Positions 33,470-44,685 of a stretch of DNA of 64,000 bases are shown here, piece after piece; positions within the stretch are counted from its first letter, which is position 1; each line of letters opens with the position of its first letter. The notes under the pieces are model-generated. The model was not told the origin of the DNA and did not search any database. It saw only the letters and a list, made by a program, of their open reading frames with translations. The DNA is from Euphorbia lathyris (Eukaryota; Streptophyta; Magnoliopsida; Malpighiales; Euphorbiaceae), in assembly GCF_963576675.1 (NCBI RefSeq), contig NC_088911.1, positions 32,944,256 to 33,008,255 of the forward strand. Direction: 5' to 3'. The translations under genes and the position numbers were made by a program.

Positions 33470-34077
33470 TTTTTTTTTTTTGAAGCAAAGTAGGAATTCA
33501 TTCATTGATCAAATCGGACGCGATAATTTCCTGCAGCCAAACCAGAGCAGAAAAGGACACAAACTCGCTAGCATTAGACAGGGCATGTCGTGCAACAACA
33601 TGAGCTCCCCTGTTTGCTAGACGCGGGAAAAAAGACACTGTAAATTCGTGTCGACTACTTAATATAAGCTTACAGTCCTGAATAATTGAACCAAAAAACA
33701 GAAAAATCTAACGCATCAGAATTGATGCTATTAACCACAAGCAAAGAGTCACTTTCAAAGCAAACATTTGTACAATTCAGATAAACACACCAAAACAGTG
33801 CTTCGCGGAGGGCGAGCGCTTCCGCTTCCCTGATGTCGGCGATGAACGGGAACAGGCGGCTTCGGCAAGCCATAAAGGATCCGTCAGAGGAACGGAGCAA
33901 GGCTCCTATCCCGCTACGGGCCTCATTTACAAAAGAAGACGCATCACATTTACATTTCATGCTTCCAAACGGTGGCCGAATCCACCGCCTTTCACGTGTT
34001 TGAACCGCACCAGCAGCCGGGTTGTGGTTTTGGGGGGAAGGAGCAATAGCGTACCCGACCTCAAGTTGCAGAGCTGC
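33470..34077 (-). pseudogene. 5'-truncated LINE, RNase H domain only
   Basis: Minus strand. From about 34060 it reads WIRPPFGSMKCKCDASSF (first RNase H Asp), ARSGIGALLRSSDG, REAEALALREALFW (Glu) and CFESDSLLVV (second Asp). After a TGA at 33670 comes RLANRGAHVVARHALS, the final conserved block. A run of 12 T on the + strand (33470-33481) is the poly(A) tail of the insertion. A short gttacc repeat on both sides (33464-33469 and 34078-34083) may be the target duplication. Only the last 600 bases of a LINE are present, as expected for severe 5' truncation. Confidence 0.85.
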
Positions 34078-34099
34078 GTTACCATATTTTTTTTAATTA

Positions 34100-34620
34100 T
34101 TACAAAACCTAGTTTGTGAAAACTTTTTAAATTATCATTAAATGACAATAGTTTTTTCTTGTAACTAAAACTTTTTATGTGACAATTAAAATTGTAACGA
34201 AAAATATAAAATATGTTACTACATATTTTTAATTGTCACAATTTTGTGACATTTGTAATTAAAATATTTTTATTACAATTATTAGTTGTAGCTAAAAATT
34301 TAAAATATATGATAATATATTTATATTTGTTATACAATTTAATTATATGAAAATTTAAATTTTTTTATCACCGATTACTTGTTAATTTTGTGACAATATA
34401 TTTTATTGGTAAGTAAAATGTTTTTGTTACAATTAATAGTTCTAGGTAAAAATTTAAAAATATGTGATTATATATTTGTAGTTGTTACAGAACTTAATTG
34501 TGTTACAATTTTAAAAATTTATCATAAATTATTTGTTAATTTTGTGACGATAAATGTTAATAGTAACCAATAAATTTGTTACAATTAACAGTTGCATTTA
34601 TTTTATAATAATTAAAAATT
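34100..34620. repeat. Degenerate AT-rich tandem repeat, unit about 145-155 bp
   Basis: The anchor ttttgtgac recurs at 34242, 34386 and 34540, each followed by similar wording (ttgttacaatta, taaaaatttaaaatatgtga). A weaker earlier copy lies at about 34160. Copies are diverged. No family identified. Confidence 0.65.
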
Positions 34621-34916
34621 ATCATGAATATTTTAGAAATTTTTTTATTGATAGCTAAAATATTTTAATTTCTATGAAAATAGAAAAGTAGATTGCTAAA
34701 TACCGCCTCCATTTGAACTTTTTTTGCCCTTTTCAAAATTTTGATAAAAAACTGAAAATTCTCTCTTCAAAATCACAAACCCGAACAACAATAATTGAAA
34801 TTATGAAAATAATTGATGCGTGACAATCCGAGAACCGTGGAAATGGATGATTACGAGTTGGAAATATTAAAATTTATGTTTTTTTTTTATCAAAGAAATC
34901 ATGAAAATAATGCATA

Positions 34917-35063
34917 TTTTTGTGACGATTTTGCAGTTTTCGTCACAAAAAATTGGACAAATTTACATTTTTCGTCACAAAAATGGACGATTTTGTCGTC
35001 AAAATTTTTTGGCGATTTTTCATAAAAATTTATGCCTAGGCGAATCTCCTGCCTAGGCATAAA
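34917..35063. repeat. Two perfect hairpins
   Basis: First: tttttgtgacga at 34917-34928 pairs with 34940-34951 (12 bp, 11-base loop), with a third related copy just downstream (ttcgtcacaaaaa). Second: tttatgcctaggc at 35029-35041 pairs with 35051-35063 (13 bp, 9-base loop). They could be the subterminal part of a DNA transposon. No gene is present. Confidence 0.75.
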
Positions 35064-35198
35064 ACATGCAGATGACAATAGGGACATGTTTCACGGATAC
35101 CCGACACTATCTGATCCTAGTGGGATTACCCAAACACTGTGTAAAAGGGTATACAACAGGTATGGAATCCAAAACTTTACCCGTCGCGTGACGACTGG

Positions 35199-35224
35199 AT
35201 ATATATATATATATGTGTGTGTGA
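35199..35224. repeat. Microsatellite (AT)n(GT)n
   Basis: A short AT tract followed by GT repeats, after a stretch with no recognised feature. Confidence 0.9.
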
Positions 35225-35329
35225 GATGTAAAAAAATTGTCCAAAAAATTACATTAATTATCTCGAAATTGCTTCAATCAACTTAAATTGCATTAATTAT
35301 ATACAAATTGTTTCAATAAGTTTATTAAA

Positions 35330-35791
35330 TTGAGTTTAAAATTTCAATTAACATAGAAAAAAAATAACAAAACCAATTGAGTTTAAAATTTCAATTACTA
35401 TGGACAACACATCATACAAAATTCCAATCAACACAATAAACACATCAAATTGAGTTTAAAATTTCAATTAACACAGTAAATTGCTTCAATTTAATAAGAA
35501 GTAAATTGAGTAAATTAAGTTTAAAAATTCAATCAACCTTTGTTCTAGAGAGAATAAGAAGTCGTTCTGGAAGGAGGGACGATGGACGACGAGTAGATGA
35601 CGGAGAAACAAAGCAGGTTAGGTTTTTCGAAATTGGATGAAGTGAAGGAGAGATTAGGGCTTTGGTGAGTTGCATGTTGCTTCTAAGTGAGAGGGATGAT
35701 CGTAATTTTTGTTTGAGAGGTTAGATTGTGGCTTTGTGTTGGAGAGAGATTAGGGATGATAAATTGTTTGCTGCTGCTTCTAAGTGAGAAG
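35330..35791. repeat. Degenerate direct repeats upstream of the Athila element
   Basis: The word ttgagtttaaaatttcaatt occurs three to four times between 35330 and 35530. A second pair, gcttctaagtgaga plus a preceding gagattaggg phrase, is repeated at about 35650-35700 and 35745-35790. The truncated 5' LTR starts immediately after. Confidence 0.6.
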
Positions 35792-37324
35792 GACACCACG
35801 TGGGATCTACTCAGCATACGCGAGGCGTATACCACCCTACGCGAGGCGTATACCACCTTACGCGAGGCGTACGACATATGTCAAAAATGATTAGCCTAAT
35901 CCTGAAAGTCATACTGTATGGTCTCCCTGAGTCAACTATCCATACGCGGGGCGTACCACCTTACACGCGGGGCGTGTGAGGGAATTCTTCAACCTAAAAG
36001 AATCAGAGACTCATTTACGCGAGGCATGCTTCAGCTACGCGTGGCGTAAAAGGACCAATTCAAGCAATAAAAAGTCAGAGACTCAACCATGCGAGGCGCA
36101 TCCCAGTCTACGCGGGGCGTGGTTGAGACAACAAGATCTGGATTTGATCCACATGCAGGAGATTTCTGACGGAATGGGCAAACACGCAGGGCGTATACCA
36201 CCATACGCGAGGCGTATTATGGGAATTCTGTACAAAATCATGCTCCTCCATGCTTGCACCTTATGGAATTACAATTTTACCCCTAGCTTGATGTGTATAA
36301 ATAAGAGTGACTAGCACTCATTACACACCTTTTTTTACACACTTGATATATTACTTATAGCATAGGCAAACTCTTGTCATTTTAGATTTTGTTTTAGGCT
36401 TTGTGTAGCTAGACTCTTTCATCTTGAGAGCTTGTTCATTGATTCCGGCATCCCGTCAAAGTTCCGTTCTTCCTCCGTTCACCGAGCTCGAAAGCTCCAC
36501 CTCCAAGTCCTAAGAGACGGCTTTGAGTCCGGTTAGCTAGTTCCGAGGGTGGACTCTTCCCTTTACACTTGCTAATTAGCTTGTACTCATCATATGTACT
36601 AGGCTTGGTTGTAATTCATATTTACATTCTTCATATTTATAATTTATGATTCATAATCTCTTTTTCTATATATGTGTTGATGTTTGTTACTTGTTTTGAT
36701 ATTCGTAATTGATTATTGTGTAGGAGAACGCGATTTTCGACGCCATTCGGGCTATCTTTAGGGATTCATATAGGTGTTGCCTTACCGGAAGTGACGCTCC
36801 GGAAACCGTAGGAATTGACAAGCCACGGAACTTACGGGCCCTAATTTCTGGTCCCAAGCATTAGACACGCCTTGACTAGGAACCACGTAGTCTAAGTACT
36901 TCACGGGTCGGTTACACTACACGTAGTCGTCTTTGCAAGAGCAAAACATCAACCGTATATGCATTAGGAGTCATTATTTGTCATATTTATAACTTATCAC
37001 CATCCGCATCATTTCATAGAGTTTCGTTATATAAATTTGCCTCACCCGTAGCTAGGAGTAGTTTGTAGTTGTTCCCCGAACCAACTCAAAGTATTCACTG
37101 CTTAAATAATGTATAAAACCGAGTCGTTTAATACTTGCAGTTATAAATCTCGTGGATTCGATACCCGGTCTTAACCGAATTATTACTTGATACGACGGGG
37201 TACACTTGCCCCTAAGTAGTGACGTCTAGTAAAGATAGAGCACTTAGAAAGATCATATCCATACCCATAGCACATTCACACCACGATACATTCATAAACC
37301 GCTATACTAGACGGCACGCCATCA
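35792..37324 (+). repeat. 5' LTR of the Athila element (5'-truncated)
   Basis: Matches the 3' LTR from its position 46884 onward; homology starts abruptly at gacaccacgtgggatct. A TATAAATAAG box lies at 36296-36305. Eleven copies of the ACGCGRGGCGT dyad lie upstream of it (35818-36215). It has one 21-bp dyad unit more than the 3' LTR. Confidence 0.9.
35818..36215 (+). promoter_or_regulatory. Phased dyad array in U3 of the 5' LTR (11 sites)
   Basis: Sites start at 35818, 35839, 35860, 35944, 35965, 36017, 36037, about 36090, 36111, 36184 and 36205. Partners are 21 bp apart (20 once). Arms ACGC and GCGT flank a variable 3-base centre (GAG, GGG, GTG), and outer bases often vary symmetrically (tACGC...GCGTa, cACGC...GCGTg). 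Position just upstream of the TATA box suggests regulatory binding sites, which is inference. Confidence 0.7.
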
Positions 37325-37330
37325 AGTTTT

Positions 37331-37348
37331 TGGCGCCGTTGCCGGGGA
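37331..37348 (+). other. Primer-binding site of the Athila element (tRNA-Asp type)
   Basis: TGGCGCCGTTGCCGGGGA, six bases after the 5' LTR end, complementary to the 3' end of plant tRNA-Asp and characteristic of Athila elements. Confidence 0.92.
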
Positions 37349-37483
37349 TTTATAATATCCTGCAATATTAGACAAAAACGTTTTATTGTTAGTTTAAGCA
37401 TTCTTTTTGTATAAATTGTTTATATATACTTTTGCTAACATCATTCCTTTTTGTTGATATTGTATTTTATTTCATTCTTTTTT

Positions 37484-38880
37484 ATGCACACCCGATCTCG
37501 GAGTGACACTCTCGTTCCTATTGATCTCGAAATTGAACGTACTCTTTGTAGGATTTGGAGAGAGAAAATGGCAACCCTCAACAATGAAGCTAACCAGCCC
37601 GAGGGCAACCAAAGGCCACCGGAGCAACCCGTGAATAACAACCGCAATGGTGGAGGCAATGACATGCGCTCGATGTTGGAGATTCTTGCTCCTCATCGCC
37701 CTCAAAACCGTAACGGAATCATTGCCCCCACCATTCCGGCCGACATATATGAAATAAAGACTAGCATGATCCAACTAATCCAACAACTTGGTCAATTCGG
37801 AGGGGAACCCCATGAAAACCCTAACGAACACCTTGATAAATTTCTTATGTGTGCCGAAACTTCTCTGCAGAATGGTGTTCCGATTGAGGCCATCCAACTA
37901 AAATTATTTCCTTTCTCTTTGACAGGACAAGCGTTGGAGTGGTTGCATTCGTTAGAGGCAGGATCGATCACATCATGGGAGGAGCTTGAGAATGAGTTCC
38001 TTTCTTACTACTTCCCGCCTTCTAAAACGGTTAAGTTGAGGAACGATATCACTTCCTTTCGGCAACTTGGATACGAGGCCCTCCATTCAGCTTGGGCTAG
38101 GTTCCGAAAGTTGCTCCGAAGCTGTCCCCACCATGATATTCCTAAGCATGATTTGGTAAGTACTTTCTACCATGGGTTAACACCCGCTAATCGTGCAACC
38201 GTTGACTCTTCTACAGGTGGGGATTTGTTTCGAAAATCGGCAAGCGAGGCTTATGAGCTCATCCACGAATTAGCTAGGAAAAGTCCAATGGCAAGAAGAT
38301 CGGCTTGTCGGACCCTCGCGACATCAAACTTTTACCGTGGAAGACGAGGCTCCCACAATCTTCATGGTCGAAATGAATAAAAAGCTGGACGCCTTAATGG
38401 CGCAAATGAGCATCAAGAATACAACACAAGTCCTAGTGTGCTCACATTGCGGTGGTGACCACCACGGTAAGGATTGTCAAGCCGGAAGCCCTTTTTCCGG
38501 CGATACCGAAAGCGTAAGTTATGTAGGGGGGCAACAAAGGTATAATTCTTATTATAACTCCTATCCTAACTCGAATGTTTATCACCACCGTAACAATAAT
38601 AACAACGGATGGAGGCCTCAACACCAACACTCGAATTTGTCTAATGGTAACAAGCAGAAGGTGTTGAAGCCCCCATCCGAACTCCATAATGAGTTCGTGG
38701 AGCAAGGTTCGGGCCAATTCCCTCGTGCCCAAGGAGGACAAAATTTCAACCTCCTAGCAATGCGCAAGACTCTATGGTAATTGATCTTCTCAAAGAAATA
38801 TCTTCCCGTCTTGCTAACAATGAAGCATTTTGCAGGGATTTGGGACGGCAAATGGCCCAATTGAGTCGCCAACGATAAGA
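37484..38880 (+). pseudogene. Athila gag (frameshifted)
   Basis: Gag structural protein. The start chosen is the ATG at 37484 (MHTRSRSDTLVPIDLEIERT), a typical Athila N-terminus. The capsid runs through PNEHLDKFLMCAETSL, LFPFSLTGQALEWLHSL and FFP-type FLSYYFPPSKTVKLRNDI to EAYELIHELARKSP (about 38275). A frame change near 38330 leads to TVEDEAPTIF and a zinc knuckle CSHCGGDHHGKDC (CX2CX3HX4C, the Athila spacing, about 38440-38480), then an Asn/Tyr/His-rich stretch. A second frame change near 38765 returns to the first frame, which then meets TAA at about 38876. It is continuous with pol in design; I split it for readability. Confidence 0.88.
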
Positions 38881-40300
38881 GAGACAACATGAGTTTCCCC
38901 CGATTAACACCGAACAAAACCCGAGACCAAAGAACCGGGAGACAGCGCAAGCAATAACTCTCCGTAGTGGTAAGGGTTTGGAACCACCGATTCCAAAGGC
39001 GACTCCAACCGCTCCAAAGGTAAGTGACGAACCGGAAATGGTAAGCAACCCTGGTTCGGATCCGAAACCCACGACTTCCTCGGATAAAAATAAAAATGTA
39101 TGTGATCCAATTGGAGCTTACGTACCGAAGCTCCCTTTTTCGCAACGACTTAAAAAGGAAAAATTGGATCACCAATACGGCAAATTTTTGGAGATTTTTA
39201 AGAAACTTCACATTAACATCCCGCTTGCGGAGGCATTGGAACAAATGCCTACATATGCAAAGTTTTTTAAAGAAATCCTCGCCAAAAAGAGGAAGTTAGA
39301 TCAGAATGAAACGGTAGCGCTCACGGAGGAATGCTCCGCGACTATAACGAATAAACTCCCACCTAAACTCAAGGATTTGGGAAGTTTTTCTATCCCCTGT
39401 ACGATTGGTAATGTTGAGTTTAGAAGAGCTTTATGTGATTTGGGTGCTAGTATCAATCTAATGCCTTTATCTGTTTTTAGAAAGCTCGGCTTGGGAGAGC
39501 CAAAGCCTACCAATATGACACTCCAGTTGGCCGATAGATCCGTTGCCCGGCCAAAAGGGGTTGTGGAGGATGTCTTAGTGAAAGTGGACAAGTTCATTTT
39601 CCCCGCCGATTTTGTAGTACTTGATATGGCGGAAGACGAGTCGGTACCGATCCTCCTAGGACGACCATTTCTTGCAACAGGTAGGACCCTCATTGATGTC
39701 CACGAAGGTAAGCTTATCCTACGGTTGCAAGACGAAGAGGTAGAGTTTAAATTATACAACTCCATAAAATTCCCGTCTAGTACCATGGAGGATTGTAACT
39801 TTTTAAATTCCGTAGACTCTATTGATATTTTTGTTGAGGATTTTTGTGATAGGTCTTCTACGGGAGCCTTTTCGGAAATAGATGGTAATGAACATTTGGA
39901 TGAGGAGCCATTGAACAAGCCATTTTAATACTCCTCCGAAATAGAGCAATGTCTGTTGGCAAGGAGCCGGTTCGAGGGTTTGGACCGGGATAGCAAAGCA
40001 AAGCCGAAGTCCTCTCTCGAGGAGCCTCCGACTTTGGAACTTAAACCCTTGCCTCCTAATTTAAAATATGTATTTTTACAACCTCCTAATTTCTTACCGG
40101 TTGTTATATCCTCGCTTTTGACAGCAGAAATGGAGGAAGCGTTAATTGCAGTGTTACAAAAACACAAGGGCGCATTTGGATGGACCATTCACGACATTAA
40201 AGGGATCAGCCCCACCATTTGCACACACCGCATCTTTATAGAGGATAAAGTCAAACCCTACGTGCAGCCGCAACGACGACTTAACCCTAATATGAAATAG
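38881..40300 (+). pseudogene. Athila protease region
   Basis: In the frame open from 38881, a conserved linker (YVPKLPFSQRLKKEKLDHQY, about 39119-39180; ALEQMPTYAKFFKEIL; ETVALTEECSA) precedes the retroviral-type aspartic protease. The latter is seen as IPCTIGNVEFRRALCDLGAS with the Athila 'DLGAS' active-site variant (about 39395-39455) and ILLGRPFLATGRTLIDV (about 39650-39700). A TAA at 39926-39928 follows, then the run-up to RT (LPPNLKYVFL, about 40050). TAG at 40298-40300 interrupts the N-terminal RT segment. Confidence 0.88.
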
Positions 40301-42565
40301 GTAGTAAAGGCCGAGGTAATCAAACTCCTCGACGCAGGTATAATCTTTCCTATCTCCGATAGTCCATGGGTTAGTCCGGTCCAATATGTTCCCAAAAAGG
40401 GGGGCACTACGGTGACGGAAAATGATAAAGGGGAATTAATTCCCACACGAAAAGTAACGGGGTGGCGAGTATGTATTGATTATAGGAAACTTAATGAAGC
40501 CACCCGAAAAGATCATTTTCCCTTGCCGTTCATTGACCAAATGTTGGAAAGAATGGCAGGGCATAAATTCTTTTGTACCCTTGATGGCCTGTTCGGCTAC
40601 ATGCAAATCCCCGTTGATCCTTCAGATCAAGAGAAGACAACATTTACTTGTCCGTATGGGACATTTGCATATAGGCGGATGCCGTTTGGGCTTTGTAACG
40701 CCCCCACCACCTTTCAACGGTGCATGACGGCGATATTCTCTGAGATGATTGAAGATTTCATGGAAGTCTTCATGGACGATTTTTCTGTTTTTGGATCGTC
40801 CTTTGAAATTTGTTTGAACAATCTTGATAAAGTCCTTCAACGTTGCGAGGACACTAATCTCGCTCTAAGTTGGGAAAAGTGTCAGTTTATGGTTCAAGAT
40901 TGTATCGTTTTGGGACACAAAATGTCCGGGGAGGGAATCGCGGTCGGTCCGGCCAAGATTAAGGTGATTGAAAAATTACCTCCTCCAATCAATGTTAAAG
41001 GAATACGGAGTTTCTAAGGTCATGCAGGGTTTTATAGGCGATTCATTAAAGATTTCTCGAAAATAGCGACCCCTTTGACCCAACTCCTCGCAAAGGATGC
41101 GGAATTTAGTTTTTCCTCAGAATGTTTGCTTGCATTTAACACGCTAAAGGAAAAACTAGTTAATGCACCCATCATGGTGAAACCCGATTGGAGTCTTCCC
41201 TTTGAACTTATGTGTGATGTGAGTGATTTGGCTGTAGGTGCTTGTTTGGGCCAACGGGTGGATAAAATTTTTCGCCCCATTTTTTATGCGAGCAAAACGC
41301 TCAATGAAGCCCAACAAAACTATTCCATTACGGAAAAAGAGATGCTTGCTGTAGTTTTTGCTTTCGATAAATTTAGATCATATCTCGTGTTATCCAAAAT
41401 TATCGTATACACTGACCACGCAGCTCTCAAGTACCTAATGACTAAGCAGGATGCCAAACCACAATTGATACGGTGGATTCTACTTCTACAAGAATTTGAC
41501 ATCGAAATTAGGGATAAAAAAGGAGTGGAGAATGTCGTAGCCGACCATCTTTCCCGGCTACAAAGCGAGCAAGCCACAACTCCGGAAGTTGTGGAGATCA
41601 AGGAGACCTTTCCCGACGAAACTCTCTACGCGGTAATACCTTTACCGTGGTATGCCGATATGGCAAACTACAAAGCCGGTAATATTCTTCCCCCGCATCT
41701 TACTTACGAGCAACGTAGGAAGTTCTTTCATGATGCTAAGAACTATTTTTGGGAAGAGCCCTACTTGTTTAAATCTTGTGCTGATAATGTCATTCGTAGG
41801 TGCATACCGGAAGATGAGGTAAATCATGTGTTGCATATGTGTCACACCCAAGAGCCGGGGGGCCACTTCGGCCCTAGTCGGACTATGGAAAAGGTTCTAA
41901 AATGTGGTTTTTATTGGCCTACCTTGTCCAAGGATTCCCAAGACTTCGTCAAATCATGTGACGCTTGTCAACGGAGCGAGAACATCTCCCGTAAACATGA
42001 AATGCTCCAACAAGGGATCCTCGTTTGCGAACTTTTTGACGTTTGGGGGATAGACTTCATGGGACCTTTCCCTAAGTCGCATAACAATGCCTACATTCTT
42101 GTGGCGGTTGACTATGTCTCCAAATGGGTGGAGGCCGTTGCCTTACCCTCAAACGACTCTAAGGTTGTAGGGAAATTTATAAAGAAGAACATCTTTACTT
42201 GGTTTGGAACCCCTCGAGCTATCATTAGTGACGGGGGCTCCCACTTTTGCAACCGCTAATTCGATCAACTATTACATAAATACGGGGTTGCACACCGAGT
42301 TTCCACCCCTACCATCCGCAAACTAGTGGACAGGTCGAGGTTTCTAACCGTGAACTAAAACGAATCTTGGAAAAAATGGTTAGTGCCTCTAGGAAAGACT
42401 GGAGCCTAAAGCTCGACGACGCCCTCTGGGCCTACCGCACGGCGTTTAAAATGCCTATCGGGATGTCTCCTTATCGTTTAGTTTTCGGGAAATCGTGTCA
42501 TTTACCCGTGGAATTAGAACATAAGGCCTATTGGGCTCTGAAATTTTTAAATTTTGATATGCAGG
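40301..42565 (+). pseudogene. Athila RT, RNase H and integrase, first part
   Basis: RT reads GWRVCIDYRKLNEATRKDHF (first Asp region, about 40460-40520), then RMPFGLCNAPTTFQRCM and VFMDDFSVFGSS (catalytic FMDD, about 40767-40800). A TAA replaces Leu in [14 protein letters not shown] (41015-41017). RNase H reads [18 protein letters not shown] (about 41205), [14 protein letters not shown] (Glu) and [11 protein letters not shown] (Asp), then VVADHLSRL. Integrase has the HHCC zinc region ([13 protein letters not shown]...CDACQR, about 41835-41975), [13 protein letters not shown] (first catalytic Asp, about 42045), [12 protein letters not shown] (second Asp, about 42220) and a TAA at 42257-42259. 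A 1-base deletion in the [11 protein letters not shown] motif (about 42309) shifts frame; SYRLV-type [20 protein letters not shown] follows. The reading stops at 42565 where the solo LTR inserted. Confidence 0.9.
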
Positions 42566-44324
42566 TGATATGGGTATTTTACCCCTATCTTTTAGCGTGA
42601 TTTACGGGTTAATTTTGGATGAAATAAATAAGTTTAATTACAAAAATAGAGTGTTTTAATAAAATAACAAAATAAAAATAAATTCCGTACTTTCGGTTAA
42701 TTTTCCTTATGTTTGATTAATATTAGAAAATAAAACGTCAAGCTAACTCGGCTCTCAAGAATTGTATTTCAGGTACGAGCAAGGAGTGGAAATCTACCAA
42801 AATACGCGGGGCGTATCACTCCTCACGCGGGGCGTGGAACACTTAGTCAGAAATAATTGCCTTATCCGCAGACTCCACGTGGGATCCAACCACTGATACG
42901 CGGGGCGTACCCCAATCTACGCGGGGCGTAGATGCAATGATGAGCCCAATCATAAACGTCAGACTGCATTGTCTCCTAAGTCAACCATCGGTACGCGAGG
43001 CATGTTTTAGGATACGCAAGGCGTAAATGGTGTATTTCAAGCAATAAAACGCCAGGAGCACAAACACGCGCGGCGTATATCACTATACGCGGGGCGTGGT
43101 CGAGACAACAAGACCCGAATTAAGTCCACATGCAGGAAATTATTGAAGGAATGGGTCATTATGATCATGTTGCTCCATGCTTTGCTCCATGCTTGTAGGA
43201 ATGGGAAATATGCACAATATCATGTTGCTCCATGCTTTGCTCCATGCTTGTACTTTGTAAAATTACAAATCTACCCTAGCTTGATGTGTATAAATAGGAG
43301 TGACTAGCACTCATTTCACACACCTCTTTTGATATACAACTTTTTGTAAATTAAGCTCTTGTAATATAGTTTGAGATTCCATTTTATTTTAGCAAAACTC
43401 TATCCCCTTTCGGGCTTGTTCATTGATACCGGCATTCCGTCAAAGTTCCATTCCTCCTCCGTTCACCAAGCTCGAAAGCTCCACCTCCAAGTCATAAGAG
43501 ACGGCCTTGAGTCCGGTTAGCTAGTTCCGAGGGTGAATTCTTCCCTTTTCACTTGCTAATTAGCTTGTACTCTTCCTATGTACTAGGCTTGGTTGTATTT
43601 CATATTTACATTCTCTATATTTATAATTTATGATTCATAATCTTCTTTTCTATATACGTGTTAATGTTTGTTACTTGTTTTGATACTCGTAATTGATTAT
43701 TGTGTAGGAGAACGCGATTTCCGATGCCATTCGGGCTATCTTTAGGGATTCATATAGGTGTTGCCTTACCGGAAGTGACAAACTGGAAACCGTAGGAATT
43801 GACAAGCCACGGAACTTACGGGCCCTAATTTCTGATCCCAAGCATTAGACACGCCTTGACTAGGAACCACGTAGTCTAAGTACTTCATGGGTCGGTCACA
43901 CTACACGTAGTCGTCATTGCAAGAGTAAATCATTAACCGTATATACATTAGGAGTCATTGTTTGTCATATTTATAACTTATCGCCATCCATATCATTTCG
44001 TGGAGTTTTGTTATATAAATTTGTCTCACTAATAGTTTAGGAGTAGTTTGTAGTTGGTCCCCATATCAACCCCAAAGTATTCACCGCTTAAATAACGTAT
44101 AAAACCGAGTCGTTTAATATTTGCAGTTATAAATCCCGTGGATTCGATACCCGGTCTTAACCGGATTATTACTTGATACGACGGGGTACACTTGCCCCTA
44201 AGTAGTCGTAGCGTCTAGTAGAGTTAAGAGCAATTTATAAAGATCACATCCATAGATATAGAGTCCGCACTCATAATATATATATTTCGTCATAGAAACT
44301 CTACCACTAGGCGTCGCGCTATCA
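42566..44324 (+). mobile_element. Solo LTR of the same Athila family inside integrase
   Basis: 1,759 bp beginning tgatatgggtattttacccc and ending gcgtcgcgctatca, alignable along its length to the 3' LTR (46579-48395) but clearly diverged. A perfect 5-bp target duplication gcagg flanks it (42561-42565 and 44325-44329). Removing it and one duplication restores the integrase frame exactly (Met-Gln then Ala-Thr-Gly-Asp-Gln). It has a TATA box at 43289-43298 and eight dyad sites. Confidence 0.95.
42804..43097 (+). promoter_or_regulatory. Phased dyad array in the solo LTR (8 sites)
   Basis: Four head-to-tail pairs start at 42804/42825, 42898/42919, 42993/43014 and 43066/43087. Every pair is exactly 21 bp apart; pairs are 94, 95 and 73 bp apart. 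The linkers differ in sequence while the spacing holds. Confidence 0.75.
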
Positions 44325-44685
44325 GCAGGCCACGGGGGACCAACGTCTCCTCCAACTCAACACCCTTGATGAACTTCGTCTCGATTCGTACGAAAATGCC
44401 AAGAATTACAAAGAACGTACGAAGAAATGGCACGACAAGCACGTGCAAATCAGGGAATTCAACAAAGGGGACCAAGTCCTCCTATATAATTCTCGCCTCC
44501 GCCTATTCCCAGGAAAATTAAAAAGTGGGTGGTCGGGCACCGTTATCAATGCCCACTCATCCAGAGCGGTCGACATCCAAGGTCCCGACAATGAAACCCA
44601 TCGGGTAAACGGCCACCGCCTGAAAATCTATTGCGGAGGCACTGTTCCACAACATGGAGAAACCACATTCCTCAAAACACCGTAA
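44325..44685 (+). pseudogene. Athila integrase, C-terminal part
   Basis: Continues the integrase frame after the solo LTR: LLQLNTLDELRLDSYENA, YKERTKKWHDKHVQIREFN, then GDQVLLYNSRLRLFPGKLKS and GWSGTVINAHSSRAVDIQ, the GPY/F-like C-terminal domain seen in Athila and related gypsy integrases. It stops at TAA 44683-44685. The piece is open throughout. Its frame agrees with the part before the solo LTR. Confidence 0.9.

Noticed and set aside
35818..36215. CRISPR-like array (short repeats at regular spacing)
   Set aside because: Repeats are 11 bp, near-palindromic, paired at 21 bp and lie in the LTRs of a plant retrotransposon. Spacers are too short and shared between LTRs, and no cas gene is present.
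35976..36314. A 112-codon open frame in the Athila 5' LTR, repeated at 47047-47385 in the 3' LTR
   Set aside because: Both copies exist because the LTRs are copies of each other. Differences between them are not biased to silent sites, the frame overlaps the dyad array and the TATA box, and no domain is seen.
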